A DNA stretch of 64,000 nt from Fistularia commersonii (taxonomy: Eukaryota; Chordata; Actinopteri; Syngnathiformes; Fistulariidae), in NCBI GenBank assembly GCA_037954325.1, contig JBBMNZ010000003.1, forward strand, positions 2,343,465-2,407,464. Reading direction: 5' to 3'. This document shows, one piece after another, positions 1 through 11,701 of the stretch. Under the pieces are notes generated by a model. It was not told the origin of the DNA. It saw only the letters and a list, made by a program, of their open reading frames with translations, and did no database searches. A program made the position numbers and the translations under genes. Numbering within the stretch: the stretch's first letter is position 1; each line of letters opens with the position of its first letter.

Positions 1-559
1 CCACTGTGTTAAATCCAGCGATGCGACTATAAACTCCGGTGTCAGGACAGGACAGCTGATCCCAATATCAAAACAAAGTCAGGACCTGATAAAAAAACAA
101 ACAAAAAAAAAAAAAACAGTCTTGATGGGAACAATTATTTAGCGGGCCTGCTAGGTTGGCGGTACAAACACCGAAAACACCTCATTAGTGCCGTCCAAAG
201 CAAATTAGTGCTCTTAAGTCGTGCGACAATATTGGATTAATGCAAAAGGCATTCTGGCACAATGAATTTTATTCATATATTATACCAGCCAGACCAAACT
301 GCAATTTAAAAACACTTTTTTTTTTTTTTTAAACAAAATCATTCACGTGGTTCCCCTTCCATTCTTTCTCCATCTTGTAACACTATTTTGTTCTTCTCTT
401 AACGTCCTTCAAGCTATTTCGTCAAGCTTATCGTCAAGATCTATCAGATATTGCTCAATTTGTGTTTTACGTTTTGTTATTCTGATGTCATCGTGCGTGT
501 GCCTTCTGCTGCTGCATGTTTGTCCATCCCATAATCTTCTGCACTCTCTCTTTTTTTTT

Positions 560-650
560 CTTTTATTCTTCCATCGAGTCAAGGTTTAGAAGACGGAGTT
601 CTTTTTACAGCTTGTGAAGCGACATCAATAAAAGTGACTTGACTTGACTC
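560..650 (+). mobile_element. retroposon 3' tail with short GACTT repeat
   Basis: The text GACATCAATAAAAGTGACTT followed by further ACTTG units is the common teleost retroposon end in which an AATAAA-like tail runs into a short tandem repeat. The 5' extent is not clear. Confidence 0.4.
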
Positions 651-734
651 CACTAAACCTAGACAGGTTGAGGCCGTACATTTGGTAACCCGTTTTATCT
701 CTACATATTTCATCTATCTAAGACAAAAAAAACC

Positions 735-1232
735 CACCGGGAGCCATACAACCATTGTGAAATTTAAAAATAAATGAACACGGCATATAATGTTTTTTTT
801 TTTTTTTTTGCTATATTATTTTAATTTTTTTTGTTGCTTTTTTAGCTATGTTTGTTATGCTATGTATAAATAAAATATGTGTTGCATTTTTTTTTTTTTA
901 TATCATTGAACAACTGCAGGAAAAACAAAATTACATTTCTGCATCCAACAAAACATTTTGAACTCTAAAAAAAAAAAGAAGTTGGATTGAAGGTTACTTT
1001 TAAACAAAAATACTCGTGTCTATTTCAGTCCTTCTTGTATTTATAAAAAAAAAAAAAGCGAACTTAAATTATCCACAAACCAAAAATGCCGTCCTCTCTC
1101 TCTGAGTGCTGTCATCCTTTTACTGCAGTCGCTTCTTAAGTGCAAAGAATATTTTAACATGTTTTATTTAAATCGCCATAATCTTTACATATAAAATTTC
1201 ATTTTGAAAATGAACAAACTAAAATAAAAAGA
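735..1232 (+). repeat. unclassified dispersed repeat, copy 1
   Basis: About 500 bp that matches 59425-59822 in the same orientation, with shared blocks ACCGGGAGCCA, AAAATATGTGTTGCATTTCT-like, CAACAAAACATTTT, GAGTCCTT/CAGTCCTT, ACTTAAATTATCCAC and GCAGTCGCTTA/CTTAAG. The family is not recognised. Confidence 0.6.
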
Positions 1233-1929
1233 ATGTTGACGGGTTGCCGACCCGTGCTCAGGACCCGGGGTGAAAGACAAGCGGTATAGAAAACTTAGGA
1301 ATACATGAGCAAATGAATGAGATTATCAGAAATAATTAGAATTATTAAATTCACGAAAGGATTGAATCTGAATCTGGAATTTGTTTTCGTGCCTCTGATG
1401 GTTATAAAATCTTAATGGAAATTCGCACGTGTGCCCATGGCTCTACATCCAAACTATTACACCTGATAATACATGATAATAAAAGTAGTAATAAAAGTAG
1501 GGAGCTCTGATCAATATTTTAAATTAATTCATAATTATAAATAACTGGATGTTCACTTGAACAAATAACTGGACTGGTCATGTAATGCTGATGCTCTCGG
1601 AGTGGACTGCACCTGAGAAGGAGACTCGGTGGTTCTCCTGAGGACCTTCTTGGACGCTGCAGAGGCATCAGACAGTTTCCTTGGAGTCGATCTGCTGGAG
1701 AAGCTGCTGGAGGGAAAAGACCGGACAAACTTCTGAAGAAGGTCGGCTCTATCCCGGGGTGGGAGAGGGGAAACTTACAGCAAAGTATTTTTGTGGAGGT
1801 TGGACCGTGTCGCTCTGCTGAGGAGCTTCAGGTGCCGCGTCGCTTTCACTTCTTCTTTTGGAGCAGCGTTTGGGCCGACGAGACCCGTGCGCTCAATGAC
1901 AGATCGGCGCCATTCAGCAAAAGATTGGG

Positions 1930-2706
1930 AAGATAAGATAAGATAAGATAAGATAAGGTAAGGTAAGGTAAGGTAAGGTAAGGTAAGATAAGATAAGATA
2001 AGATAAGATAAGATAAGATAAGATAAGGTCAGATGAAGTAAGATAAGATAAGATAAGGTAAAGTAAGATAAGATAAGGTAAGATAAGGTAAGATAAGATA
2101 AGATAAGGTAAAGTAAGATAAGATAAGGTAAGATAAGGTAAAGTAAGATAAGATAAGATAAGGTACGACAAAATAAGATAAGATAAGATAAGATAAGATA
2201 AGATAAGATAAGATAAGATAAGATAAGGTAAAGTAAGATAAGATAAGGTAAGATAAGGTAAAGTAAGATAAGATAAGGTAAGATAAGGTAAAGTAAGATA
2301 AGATAAGATAAGATAAGATAAGATAAGATAAGATAAGATAAAATAAGATAAGGTAAGATAAGATAAGATAAGATAAGGTAAAGTAAGATAAGAAAAGGTA
2401 AGATAAGGTAAAGTAAGATAAGGTAAGATAAGATAAGGTAAGATAAGATAAGATAAGGTAAAGTAAGATAAGATAAGGTAAGATAAGGTATAGTAAGATA
2501 AGATAAGATAAGGTAAAGTAAGATAAGATAAGGTAAGATAAGATAAAGTAAGATAAGATAAGATAAGGTAAGACAAAATAAGATAAGATAAGATAAGATA
2601 AGATAAGATAAGATAAGATAAGATAAGATAAGATAAGGTAAGATAAGGTAAAGTAAGATAAGATAAGATAAGATAAGATAAGATAAGATAAGATAAGATA
2701 AGATAA
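1930..2706 (-). repeat. pentanucleotide array (AGATA)n/(AGGTA)n, about 155 units
   Basis: About 777 bp of TAAGA-type pentamers with AGGTA and AAGTA variants in higher-order blocks. It abuts the 3' end of a LINE-like element read on the minus strand, so it appears to be an expanded LINE tail. The long open frame across it (LSYLI repeats) is an artefact. Confidence 0.95.
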
Positions 2707-3560
2707 ACTTTATTGATCCCCATTGGAAAAAAATCCTTTGTCACAGCAGCGTAACAGTTATAATGTCTAAAAATGAAAAAGTAAAATAAATGTGAATATA
2801 AACAGAGACAGAAGACAGTAACAACAGTAACAGTAACAACAACAACATCAGGGATAATAATGGACAACATAAAGGAAGAATAAGGGTGAAAAACACACAA
2901 CCAGAACTAAAAGACAATAAAAATAGAGCGACAATAGCAATGACAAGAAGACCAAGAATCAACAAAAGACAGTCAGGATGTTTGCAGGCCGGGACCTGCA
3001 AGGAGAAGCCAGACAGCAGAGTGAGGTCATGACGTGGGAGAAGCAGCACAGATGCTCCTCAGGCCGCTCGGAGTTCTGAGGCGTCCAGGCCGATGATCCA
3101 CAGTCTGATGGCCTCGGACACGAGGGAGCGTCTGAAGCTTCGGTCCGCACCGGATGAACCAGAGGGAGGAGGATTCTTCAGGATCGCTCCCGGTTCGACC
3201 TTCACCCTCGTCACCGCCACCCGTTCAAGATGGTCCGGGTTCAGATCATCGAACCCGTCGACCTTTGGTTGAAGGTCTTGAGGAGCTAAAGACACCAAAT
3301 AACCTCAGTTTCCGAACTCTGAGACTTCCTGTGTGGAGCGTCCATGTTGTGTGTCCTGTCCAGGACCCCAAGGTACCTATAGGAGACCACCATCTCCACC
3401 TGGATCCACCTCAGATCTTTCCAGAAGATAAGTTCCTTCCCGCCCTGGTCCACCTCTCGCCGTCCTTCGGCATAAAACCACCCTGTTCTCCTCAATCCTG
3501 ATCGCGATTGTCTCTGACGGCCCATGTCTTCCGACCCGAGCAGCACTGAGCAGCCCCTTC
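2707..3560 (-). mobile_element. LINE-like remnant, 3' end on the minus strand
   Basis: In minus sense the end reads GCTGCTGTGACAAAGGATTT then GGGGATCAATAAAGTTTATC and the pentamer tail, a well-known teleost LINE 3' end. Sequence at 3041-3560 has short open pieces such as YRYLGVLDRTHNMD that look like decayed reverse-transcriptase C-terminal region. Frames are broken. The family is not assigned. Confidence 0.5.
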
Positions 3561-3581
3561 AGCGACACACTCCTTCACCCC

Positions 3582-3583
<2 letters not shown>

Positions 3584-3626
<43 letters not shown>
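3584..3626. repeat. (GT)n microsatellite
   Basis: About 21 GT units directly after the LINE-like remnant. Confidence 0.98.
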
Positions 3627-3627
<1 letters not shown>

Positions 3628-3803
3628 CTTTGCAGGTCTTGCCTTCCAGCTGCTCTGCTCTCAATAGACATCTTTTATTCACCCAGACACCCTTAAGTGT
3701 TGCTGCTGCGAGGATTTTTAAACCTGTTTATACTGATTATAAATTGTTTTTATTCTTTATTTTTTTATTTTTTTTTTATTTTTTATTTTATGATATGTAT
3801 ATA

Positions 3804-4092
3804 CAGGACTGTCTCAGAAAATTAGAATAGTGTGATGAAGTTCTTTATCTTTTGTAGTGCAATTAAAAGAAAAAAAAACAAAACTTTTTCATGATATTCT
3901 TATATTTTGTGATAGGATTTTTGAGTTTTCTTAAGATGTAAGCCATAATCAGCAATATTAAAATAATAAAAGGCTTGCAGTATTTCAGTTAATCTGTAAT
4001 GAATCCAGAATGTATGACATTTATTTTTTTTGTAATTGCATAACAGAAGATAAAGAACTTTATCACAATATTCAAATTTTCTGTGAGTCATG
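3804..4092. mobile_element. Tc1/mariner-like short element, copy 1
   Basis: A non-autonomous element of about 290 bp with terminal inverted repeats CAGGACTGTCTCAGAAAATT and its complement, here decayed at the right end (TTTTCTGTGAGTCATG). The inner inverted parts TTCTTTATCTTCTG and CAGAAGATAAAGAA are also visible. Flanks are TA-rich. No transposase is present. Confidence 0.8.
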
Positions 4093-5149
4093 TATAAAGA
4101 TTGTTTGACACAAGATGTTGAGCTCTTTCACTGTCGAGTTACTGACCCGGAGCCTTCGAGTTGCAAAATCAGAAGTGCGTTTCAAAAAATTAATAAATTC
4201 AAAAAATTTAAAAAAAAACAAAAACAAAAAAAAAAAAAGATAAAAAAAATTCAAAAAAAAAAATGTTTGAGATCACCAATCCTGTTTGTTGACCTTCCTC
4301 TTACGATCATTTTTTATTTTTTTTCAATAAGCTTTGGTTTGATCAAAGAATGGATATAAAAACTGCCGTCAAGCATTCTGCACATATATCATTCAACATG
4401 GTGAAGTTCAAAAAAATCAGCTGTTGAAAAAAAGAAAAAAAAAATCCCAGAAATCCCCGAGTTTTTAATCATGTATCGTCAACAAAGCAGGATCGCAAAT
4501 CAATAATTCAAAATAAATCAAAAAAGTTCAAATTTTTGGAGACAATCCTGTATATGATTAACATCCTCTACGGCACAATCCACTTTGTGCTGTCATCATT
4601 TCATGACATGAATAAAATGACAAATTATCAAAAAAAAGGTCCCTTTTAAAAATGATTAAAAAAATATTTATTTCGATATGTTTCAAAATATAAAAACTGT
4701 CTCAGATTTTCAGTTATTTTAGTGTCATTTCATGTCCTGTTTCGCTCCCGTCTCTGTTACTCATTAACCTTCGCGCATTTTCACTTAAACCTCTTTTTCT
4801 TTCCGCTGCTTCCGTCCGACGAGCTGCTGGTATTTGTGTTCCAGCAGGCGCTGGTTAAACCAACAAATCAAAATGTTGCGTGGGACCGGGTCGGCACGTG
4901 GCAGCAAAAACTGTTAACACAACTGTGATTAGCAGAGTAAACAATGACGAGGCTGCCAACTCTGACTGCAGCTTTTCTCTCCCAGCGATGCAACCAGACC
5001 ATCCAGGGACGGAAAGCCATCACTCATTTTCGGTCAAGTTGCATCACACCTGATCCCGAAGGGTCCAAAGACAAGTGGGCTCTGAGTTGTCGGATCTAAC
5101 TTTTGTATTTGAATGTTTTTTTTGGGGTGTCCGCTTGCGTGCTCACGCC

Positions 5150-5263
5150 ATTTTTCACCCCTTTTTTTATTTTTTGCTGTTAATACAATTTCCTACTATT
5201 ATCTATTATTGTTATGTTTTACTTGAAACTCTGGCACAACAATTTCCTTTGGGATAAATTTAG
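5150..5263 (+). mobile_element. LINE/SINE 3' end (CTGGCACAACAATTTCC family)
   Basis: TATTATTGTTATGTTTTACTT, CTGGCACAACAATTTCC and GGGATAAATTTAGTTG lead straight into a TTCTTA array. The same 3' end recurs at 44350-44605 (plus) and 53622-53735 (minus), with a tailless relative at 34000-34250. Confidence 0.55.
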
Positions 5264-5541
5264 TTGTTCTTATTCTTATTCTTATTTTATTCTTATTCTT
5301 GTTCTTGTTCTTGTTCTTGTTCTTGTTCTTGTTCTTGTTCTTGGTCTTATTTTATTCTTATTCTTGTTCTTATTCTTGTTCTTATTCTTATTCTCATTCT
5401 TATTCTTATTCTTATTCTTATTCTTGTTCTTGTTCTTGTTCTTATTTTATTCTTATTCTTATTCTTGTTCTTGTTCTTGTTCTTGTTCTTGTTCTTATTC
5501 TTATTCTTATTCTTATTCTTATTCTTATTCTTATTCTTATT
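5264..5541 (+). repeat. hexanucleotide array (TTCTTA)n/(TTCTTG)n
   Basis: About 278 bp of TTCTTR units in blocks, grown from the 3' tail of the adjacent retroelement. Open frames across it in all phases are artefacts. Confidence 0.95.
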
Positions 5542-7173
5542 TACCACGCTTAGACGATATGTTTTATCGGGGAGTAACACCCACAGGATGGAGGTGGACA
5601 GTCGGGTGAACCCTTAATACTCTTATTGCACTGACACTGCTTTATTGCAATGTTGACATCCGTATCTATAATCATATTTAGAATAATGTTTACATTACGC
5701 TGGAATTTGACTGTGTGCAGAAACACCTTTCTACACTGTGCACGTGAATATTGAATCTTCTCCCTGGTCTCCATGGTCACGATGGCGCTGGTCCGGCTCT
5801 CCTCGAGTTTTATTTACCCGAAAGTTATTAAGTGGGGTCTCTCAGATCGACATGACCGCGTTTACGAATCTTTAAATTTATGCCTTAGCAGAGGACAGCA
5901 GGATAGTTGCTGGAAATGATCTGCCAGAATTTGAAAGAGCAAAAAAAAACAAGCAAACATGGGTGACCGCAATTTTACAGCCCAGTTTCACTACCTTTTA
6001 TTTGTAAGCCTATTATTTTTTTTGTAATTAGACTTTTTGGACTTTCTATCTGGCGACTTGGTGTGCAATTAACAGAACAGAAGAAACAATATCCGTGGAA
6101 GCAGAATCGTGACAATTTTGAATGATGTCGTCCATTTATAATAGGTTTAAATACGTGGACTGTTTCTTTTAGTATATCTTCTTGGTTTGATGGTAAACAG
6201 AAATGAATATTACGCGATCGCTTTTGTGAATCGGTTCATATTTTTACGTCGAAATGAACCCGACGTGAACCCAAAGGTTCGGCTGTTTGCACTTTGCTCT
6301 CCGTCGGCTGAATATAGTCCTGCTCTCATGCATGGCTGATGGCGCACAATTGCATCTCCAATATGAATCATTCAGGCAAAACACGCTGTGAGTCACAGAG
6401 AAATGGAAGACGTCCACTAGGTAATGAAAAGAGCACAGAGAAAACCAAGAGCTGCACCGTCACCTCGTCATGCAGCCGAAAAATCTCCTCCTGGGGGTCC
6501 GGTCGGGAAGACGGGCGTCCCTGCAGACTGATCTCTTGTCGTGCAGGAATAAGAATATCTCCGTGTCCGTCTGATAAAGCGTCGGTTAAAGATGTCGAGT
6601 GGCCGCTTCTATGTTATAGAAATAGTTGAAATGACATGATAGTGCTGGCCGTGATTGTTTCTGAAGCTGGCAGAGCTAAAAGGAGAGTACAGATATTTTA
6701 GCGGGACCTCATCCAAGGTTTTTTTTTTTTTAATCCGTCTGTTTGCTTCTTTTATGGAGAATTATTATAAAGCGGCCATTGTAGGAGACCGTAGAAGTCA
6801 GTAAAATAACTCAAAGTCTTTCATCTGGTTCATGTCAAGATAGATTTCTTTATATATTTCAATTGTCAGAGTTGTAAATAAAACCATCACTACTTTTCTG
6901 ACACGGCGGCAGGTGCAGTAACGCAACGAAACCAACGTTCCTCCGTGTCACACGAGACGGTTGATGAAACATCTACATTGCAGAGCTTAATCTGAGACAA
7001 ATCCCTGAACAAAATTACTTTGCAAAAATATGTTTTTTACCGAAGAAACATGAAGCCAAAAACACTTTTTTTTGTACGATATTTGGGTTGGATCAACTAA
7101 AACTACTGCATTTGGGTGGTTGTCGTTCAGTTAGCTAAGCTAATTTGCTAAAAGTAGCACCCATTATGTTCAT

Positions 7174-7174
<1 letters not shown>

Positions 7175-7209
<35 letters not shown>
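7175..7209. repeat. (CA)n microsatellite
   Basis: About 17 CA units in otherwise unremarkable intergenic DNA. Confidence 0.98.
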
Positions 7210-7211
<2 letters not shown>

Positions 7212-8152
7212 CTTTTTCCCATCTTATATCTTATTTATTGCTCGTGGCAGGAGAGGGAATTTCCACCAAAAGTGTAGTTATTATATAAACGCACATCTTT
7301 GATCATTTGAAAGCTTTTTACCTTGACAAAGGATAACACGGCATCAGCATCATTTCAAATAGAACTGAAGAATAGACGTTTATTTATAAGTAAAGCCACC
7401 GTGTTCCATATTTGAAATTATACCATTCACTCTTTCCATTTGCTAAGAATACGTGTGTGTGTCTTCACAAAGACTTCAGATACAAAGGTGTGATAAAAAA
7501 ATCTTTTGTAAAGTATATTCAAAATACTTCCTCACACAAATCCCTGTATGGGTAAATCTCGGTAAACCCTGTATTACGGGAAAATCCCGACCTAGTTTTG
7601 CAAAATGACCAAATATTTCAGTTTTCAAAGATACGCTTTTACAAAGAATGTCGATTCTGCACCAGGTTACCGAGGACGCAAACCTACAGGATCATGTGAC
7701 GGTGACTATATATGTCCTTTAGTGGACCTTTATTTATGCAAATCCACAGCGCAACTCATCAATCAGTAATGACATAGAGAGTCATAATTCATGATCACTT
7801 GATCAGCTCAGAGCACAAACATATTCAAGGTTAAATGCACTTAATCTAGGTGAGAAAAAGCTCATCCTATTATGAATATATATTGCTTTTCTCTAATGAT
7901 AATGCTAAATTATTCAATCCATCATCTCCATAAATCACCCTAATTACATCACTAAGAGTGCATATTGTTTTAATGCCACATTGAAATGAAATGTGCATGT
8001 GTTTAACCTTGGTTGCATCCTCCTTTTGTGTAAATGTATGTTAATTGCATGTGTGCACGTGTGAAAGAGATAGCTGGAAGCCCGTGCCGGCAGGGACATT
8101 AACCTCTGAATGTCAACAGTGTGTTAGCAGGTTAAACAGGGTGACCCGGCGT

Positions 8153-8184
<32 letters not shown>
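8153..8184. repeat. (CA)n microsatellite
   Basis: About 16 CA units. Confidence 0.98.
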
Positions 8185-8186
<2 letters not shown>

Positions 8187-9245
8187 CATGCGTCGCAGAT
8201 TAAGCGTGAGAGCAATTGACATTTGTAGGGAACCCTTTGGGCGGTTGCAGCTTGAGTCATCTCATTTAGTTGAGTTTTAAAGACAAGAAGGAAGAAAATA
8301 ACAAAAAAAAAAAAAAAAAACAGACGGGAGTTCGATTCGAAGATTCGGTGAGAAACCCAGCCGACTGAAATATGACACCACGCAAAAGTAATATCCCCGT
8401 CTAAAAGTGCAGTTTCCACAAACACATCTTGCTCCCGAAGCCATTTCCCGCAAATAGCCGGCTGGATATTTGTTGTTTTATCATCGTTCTCCTGAGAAAT
8501 TTCACTGTCATACCTGAGGAGCCAAATATTCTTCCTAGATGATGTGAGTTGTCAGACATAATCAGATCAGATGTGATGTAAGCCTCGGTAAGATCATTTC
8601 CTCAAATGACAACGAGCCATTTGGGTAAGTAATGTAGCCGAGCGTCGACTCAATTGCTCTGCATTACTGCAGAAGGCATGGAGTGAGAGGATGCTTCCCG
8701 TTTTATTGATTCAATCTTCATGGAGAAAAAAGATAATAGGGGTACTTTGTCATGTATGATAGTTTGAATATGGAGAGGGTGCAAGGCTTTCCAAGAAATG
8801 AATTTCACTTTCATTAGAGTAACGATTTAAATGATTTGGGATCTTTAAGTTTTACAGGGAAGGAAAGAGGATTATTGGCTTTTTTAGCATAATGCTTTAT
8901 TGAAAACAATGTTTTTTTTATACTATTGATCTGTTTTGTTTTGGTTTTTTTTTTTCTAAAAATACCATGCAAAAAATCTTAATTTTGAAACAAAAATATA
9001 GCAAAGTAAAAAAAATTAAATAAAAAGCTTGCTGGATTTGTGAAAAAGCCTCTGTGGAGCTTCTTTGGTTGTAAAATCAGATGGGGTTTATTTGGCTGAC
9101 AGAAGCTGCAGGGGTTTCATGCCTGAAGGAAGTCGCAATTCTACCCAGTTAGATAAGACAGATCACACGGTTTGCAGGCAAAGATTCTTACACGTTTTCA
9201 AACTTGGATTGCATGGCAGTAATGCATAATGATAATTTATATATA

Positions 9246-9281
9246 CAAGTCTGTCTCAGAAAATTAGAATATTAGAATATC
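9246..9281. mobile_element. terminal fragment of the Tc1/mariner-like short element
   Basis: CAAGTCTGTCTCAGAAAATT followed by AGAATATTAGAATAT is one terminal repeat only; the rest of the element is missing. Confidence 0.6.
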
Positions 9282-9531
9282 CGAGAATTTGCACAAACAT
9301 TTGGGAATTCATCACACGAAACAATAATCCTTAATATCATCATTCATTCATGTATCTTTTTTTTTTTTTTTTTTTTTTTTGTATGGGATAGTTTGATAGC
9401 ATTTGCCTGAAAAGCTAAGAAACTATGAAAACACTGGGTTGAACAGGATGTGTAGGGTTTAGGTGTTCATTCAAACTTGGTGACACTTGATACAACCCAG
9501 AGTCCAAAGTTGACATTTTCAGCTTCATTTA

Positions 9532-9820
9532 CCGGACTGTCTCAGAAAATTAGAATATTGTGATAAAGTTCTTTATCTTCTGTAATGCAATGACAAAAAT
9601 AAAAAATGTCATACATTCTGGATTCATTACAAATCAACTGCAAGCCTTTTATTATTTTAATATTGCTGATTATGGCTTACATCTTAAGAACTCAAAAATC
9701 ATATCTCGAAATTTTAGAATATCATGACAAATATCATGATTTTTTCTCTTTTTTTTTAAGTGCATGACAGAAGATAAAGAACTTAATCACACTATTCTAA
9801 TTTTCTGAGACGGTCCTGTA
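9532..9820. mobile_element. Tc1/mariner-like short element, copy 2
   Basis: A near-complete copy with both terminal repeats (CGGACTGTCTCAGAAAATT at the left, TTTTCTGAGACGGTCCTG at the right) and the conserved interior CATACATTCTGGATTCATTA. Confidence 0.85.
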
Positions 9821-9954
9821 TACAATGTGACCTGACCTTGTCTGTCTCATCTTAAATCCCAGATGTATCGGGAACTGGCAGTGACAAAGAAGTCTGGCAG
9901 GGAAGTGACCTTGCTTTAATAGCACCCCCTCTTTCCATGCAGACCCGGGGAAAT

Positions 9955-10380
9955 GTTGTTTACTGGCAACAAATGCGCCGCTGCGCTTCCGTCACGTACT
10001 GAGAGGCGGTTCGGCCGAAAGATAGCGTCCACCGTACGGTAAAATGCCATTCGGACAGGCGGCAAGATATACGAAGGGATATTATTAATGACTGCGATAC
10101 TACGCAAGGAAGCGATCAATATGTATCATTCGTCCATCGCCCTCAGCTCGGGGGATTTCATTACACGCACGGTATCGGTAATTCCCTGATCGCAGGACGC
10201 TTTCCCAACACGACAGGAATCGCCCGGAGCGCGACGCCTCGGTCCGCTTCGAAATTATCGCCCGACGCCTCGGACGTCTCTCCCGCTTCACTGTCGGTCA
10301 AATATTAAAACCGGCCAAAAAGATCCTTGCAGAGCGGATCGGTCCGGTATTTTACACCCGGCTTTTCGGTGCCCAGAGGA
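9955..10380. promoter_or_regulatory. isolated CpG-dense block (CpG-island-like)
   Basis: By eye about 45-50 CpG dinucleotides occur in about 425 bp, against very few in the flanking kilobases. No convincing coding frame is present. It could be an unmethylated regulatory island, a distal enhancer, or a recent insertion. Confidence 0.4.
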
Positions 10381-10679
10381 GAAGGACAACCTTCCAACTT
10401 CCCATCAACCCTGCAAACCCGTCATCGCCACGCCAGCCTCCCCCCCGCTGAGTGTCATTAATGCCACTCATGATATATTTATTACATAAATGCAGAGTGA
10501 GCGAAACCACAATTCTGCACAATTATGTATAGGAATTTATTTATATAGACATATATATGTATTATATTATGCTATGTATATGTGTATATATTATTTATAT
10601 ATATATATTATTCTATTCTTATTATATATTATTTTTCTTTTTTTTTTCTGTTTTTTTATTTATTTATTTTTTTTATTTT

Positions 10680-10757
10680 TTATTGATGCTGCTACCCCGT
10701 GCAACCTTTAATTGCCCCTCGGGGGTAATTAAAGTTTCTCCGATTCTGATTCTGATG
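10680..10757 (+). mobile_element. retroposon 3' tail with GATTCT repeat
   Basis: AATTGCCCCTCGGGGGTAAT then TAAAGTTTCTCCGATTCT and a second ATTCT unit is a familiar teleost LINE/SINE end. The A/T-rich run before it (10530-10680) may belong to the same insertion. Confidence 0.55.
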
Positions 10758-11244
10758 GCAGGTAGCTCTCAGCTGCAGCTACTGATGCGCTAAGTCACAT
10801 GATGCCGTGATCTGCTATGCTAACATCGAGCCGAGAACTGGCTCATGAATTGCTCAACTATGACTTCCAATAAGTTGTCAGCGGCAACATTTGTTATTGT
10901 GTGATCTTGCGCTAAAGGCTGGAGTTAGAAAATGATCGTAGATGCTACAAAACTGCATGTTGGTTAATTATTTGTTATCCGCATCGTTAGTTACTCATTG
11001 TTACTCATTGTTCAAAGGGAATCATCTGGCAATCACAACTGTGCTCCCATTGTTCCTTTCCCAGTGCTATTTTTTGTTCTTTTGGTTATTTCTTTACTTA
11101 TTTATTCATGTGTTTAAATTCTGATAGATGCAATTCTGATGGTACCCCAGGAATGACCCGCTTTTGGTGTGATGAGACAGTTGCAAAATATTTTTAGCTA
11201 ACTTCAGTACTGATAATAAGTTGGCGGCAGTGATGGAGCGGTTA

Positions 11245-11701
11245 GCGGTGGGCAAACTACGGCCCGCGGGCCACATCCGGCCCGTTGGTCTTTTTAATCC
11301 GGCCCGCCGAAGATTGGTACAGAATTCAAACTTGATGTGAATGATTGGATCAATGAAAGGAGATTATTTCATTTTTGGAGCTACTTGAGAATTTTCCTGA
11401 GCTGAATGACACAGATTGGCTTTGTGATTTAGCCTTTACTGTGGAAATACCAACATATGAATGAGCTGGACGTGAAGCTACAAGGGAAAAACCGGTTTGT
11501 GCATGAACGTCAGAGCCTTAAAGCCTTAAAAACCACACTGGTTTTATTAACAAAGCAAATGTCAGACAATGTTGAGACAAATGTCGGACGAGTCTGATAT
11601 GTACTTTTAACAAATGCGTTTTTTTTTTTTTTTGTCAAATTTTTGTCTGTCAAATTTTAAGTCAATGCGGCCCCAGGGCCAAAAAGTTTGCCCACCCCTG
11701 G
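11245..11701 (+). mobile_element. hAT element remnant
   Basis: Bounded by GGTGGGCAAACTACGGCCCG and its imperfect complement (GCCAAAAAGTTTGCCCACCC), the common hAT termini. The interior encodes ELLENFPELNDTDWLCDLAF and, after a frame break, ELDVKLQGKNRFVHE, typical of hAT transposases related to GTF2IRD2-like proteins. It is a deleted copy with no intact transposase. Confidence 0.75.

Noticed and set aside
1914..2900. 328-codon open frame with LSYLI repeats
   Set aside because: It is a reading of the pentanucleotide array and the LINE tail; the repeat peptide follows from the DNA unit.
5214..5617. Several overlapping open frames rich in FLFLFL or YSYSYS
   Set aside because: Artefacts of the TTCTTR array, open in several phases at once.
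6339..6629. 96-codon open frame in intergenic DNA
   Set aside because: No recognisable domain, no splice context or codon bias distinguishable from background.
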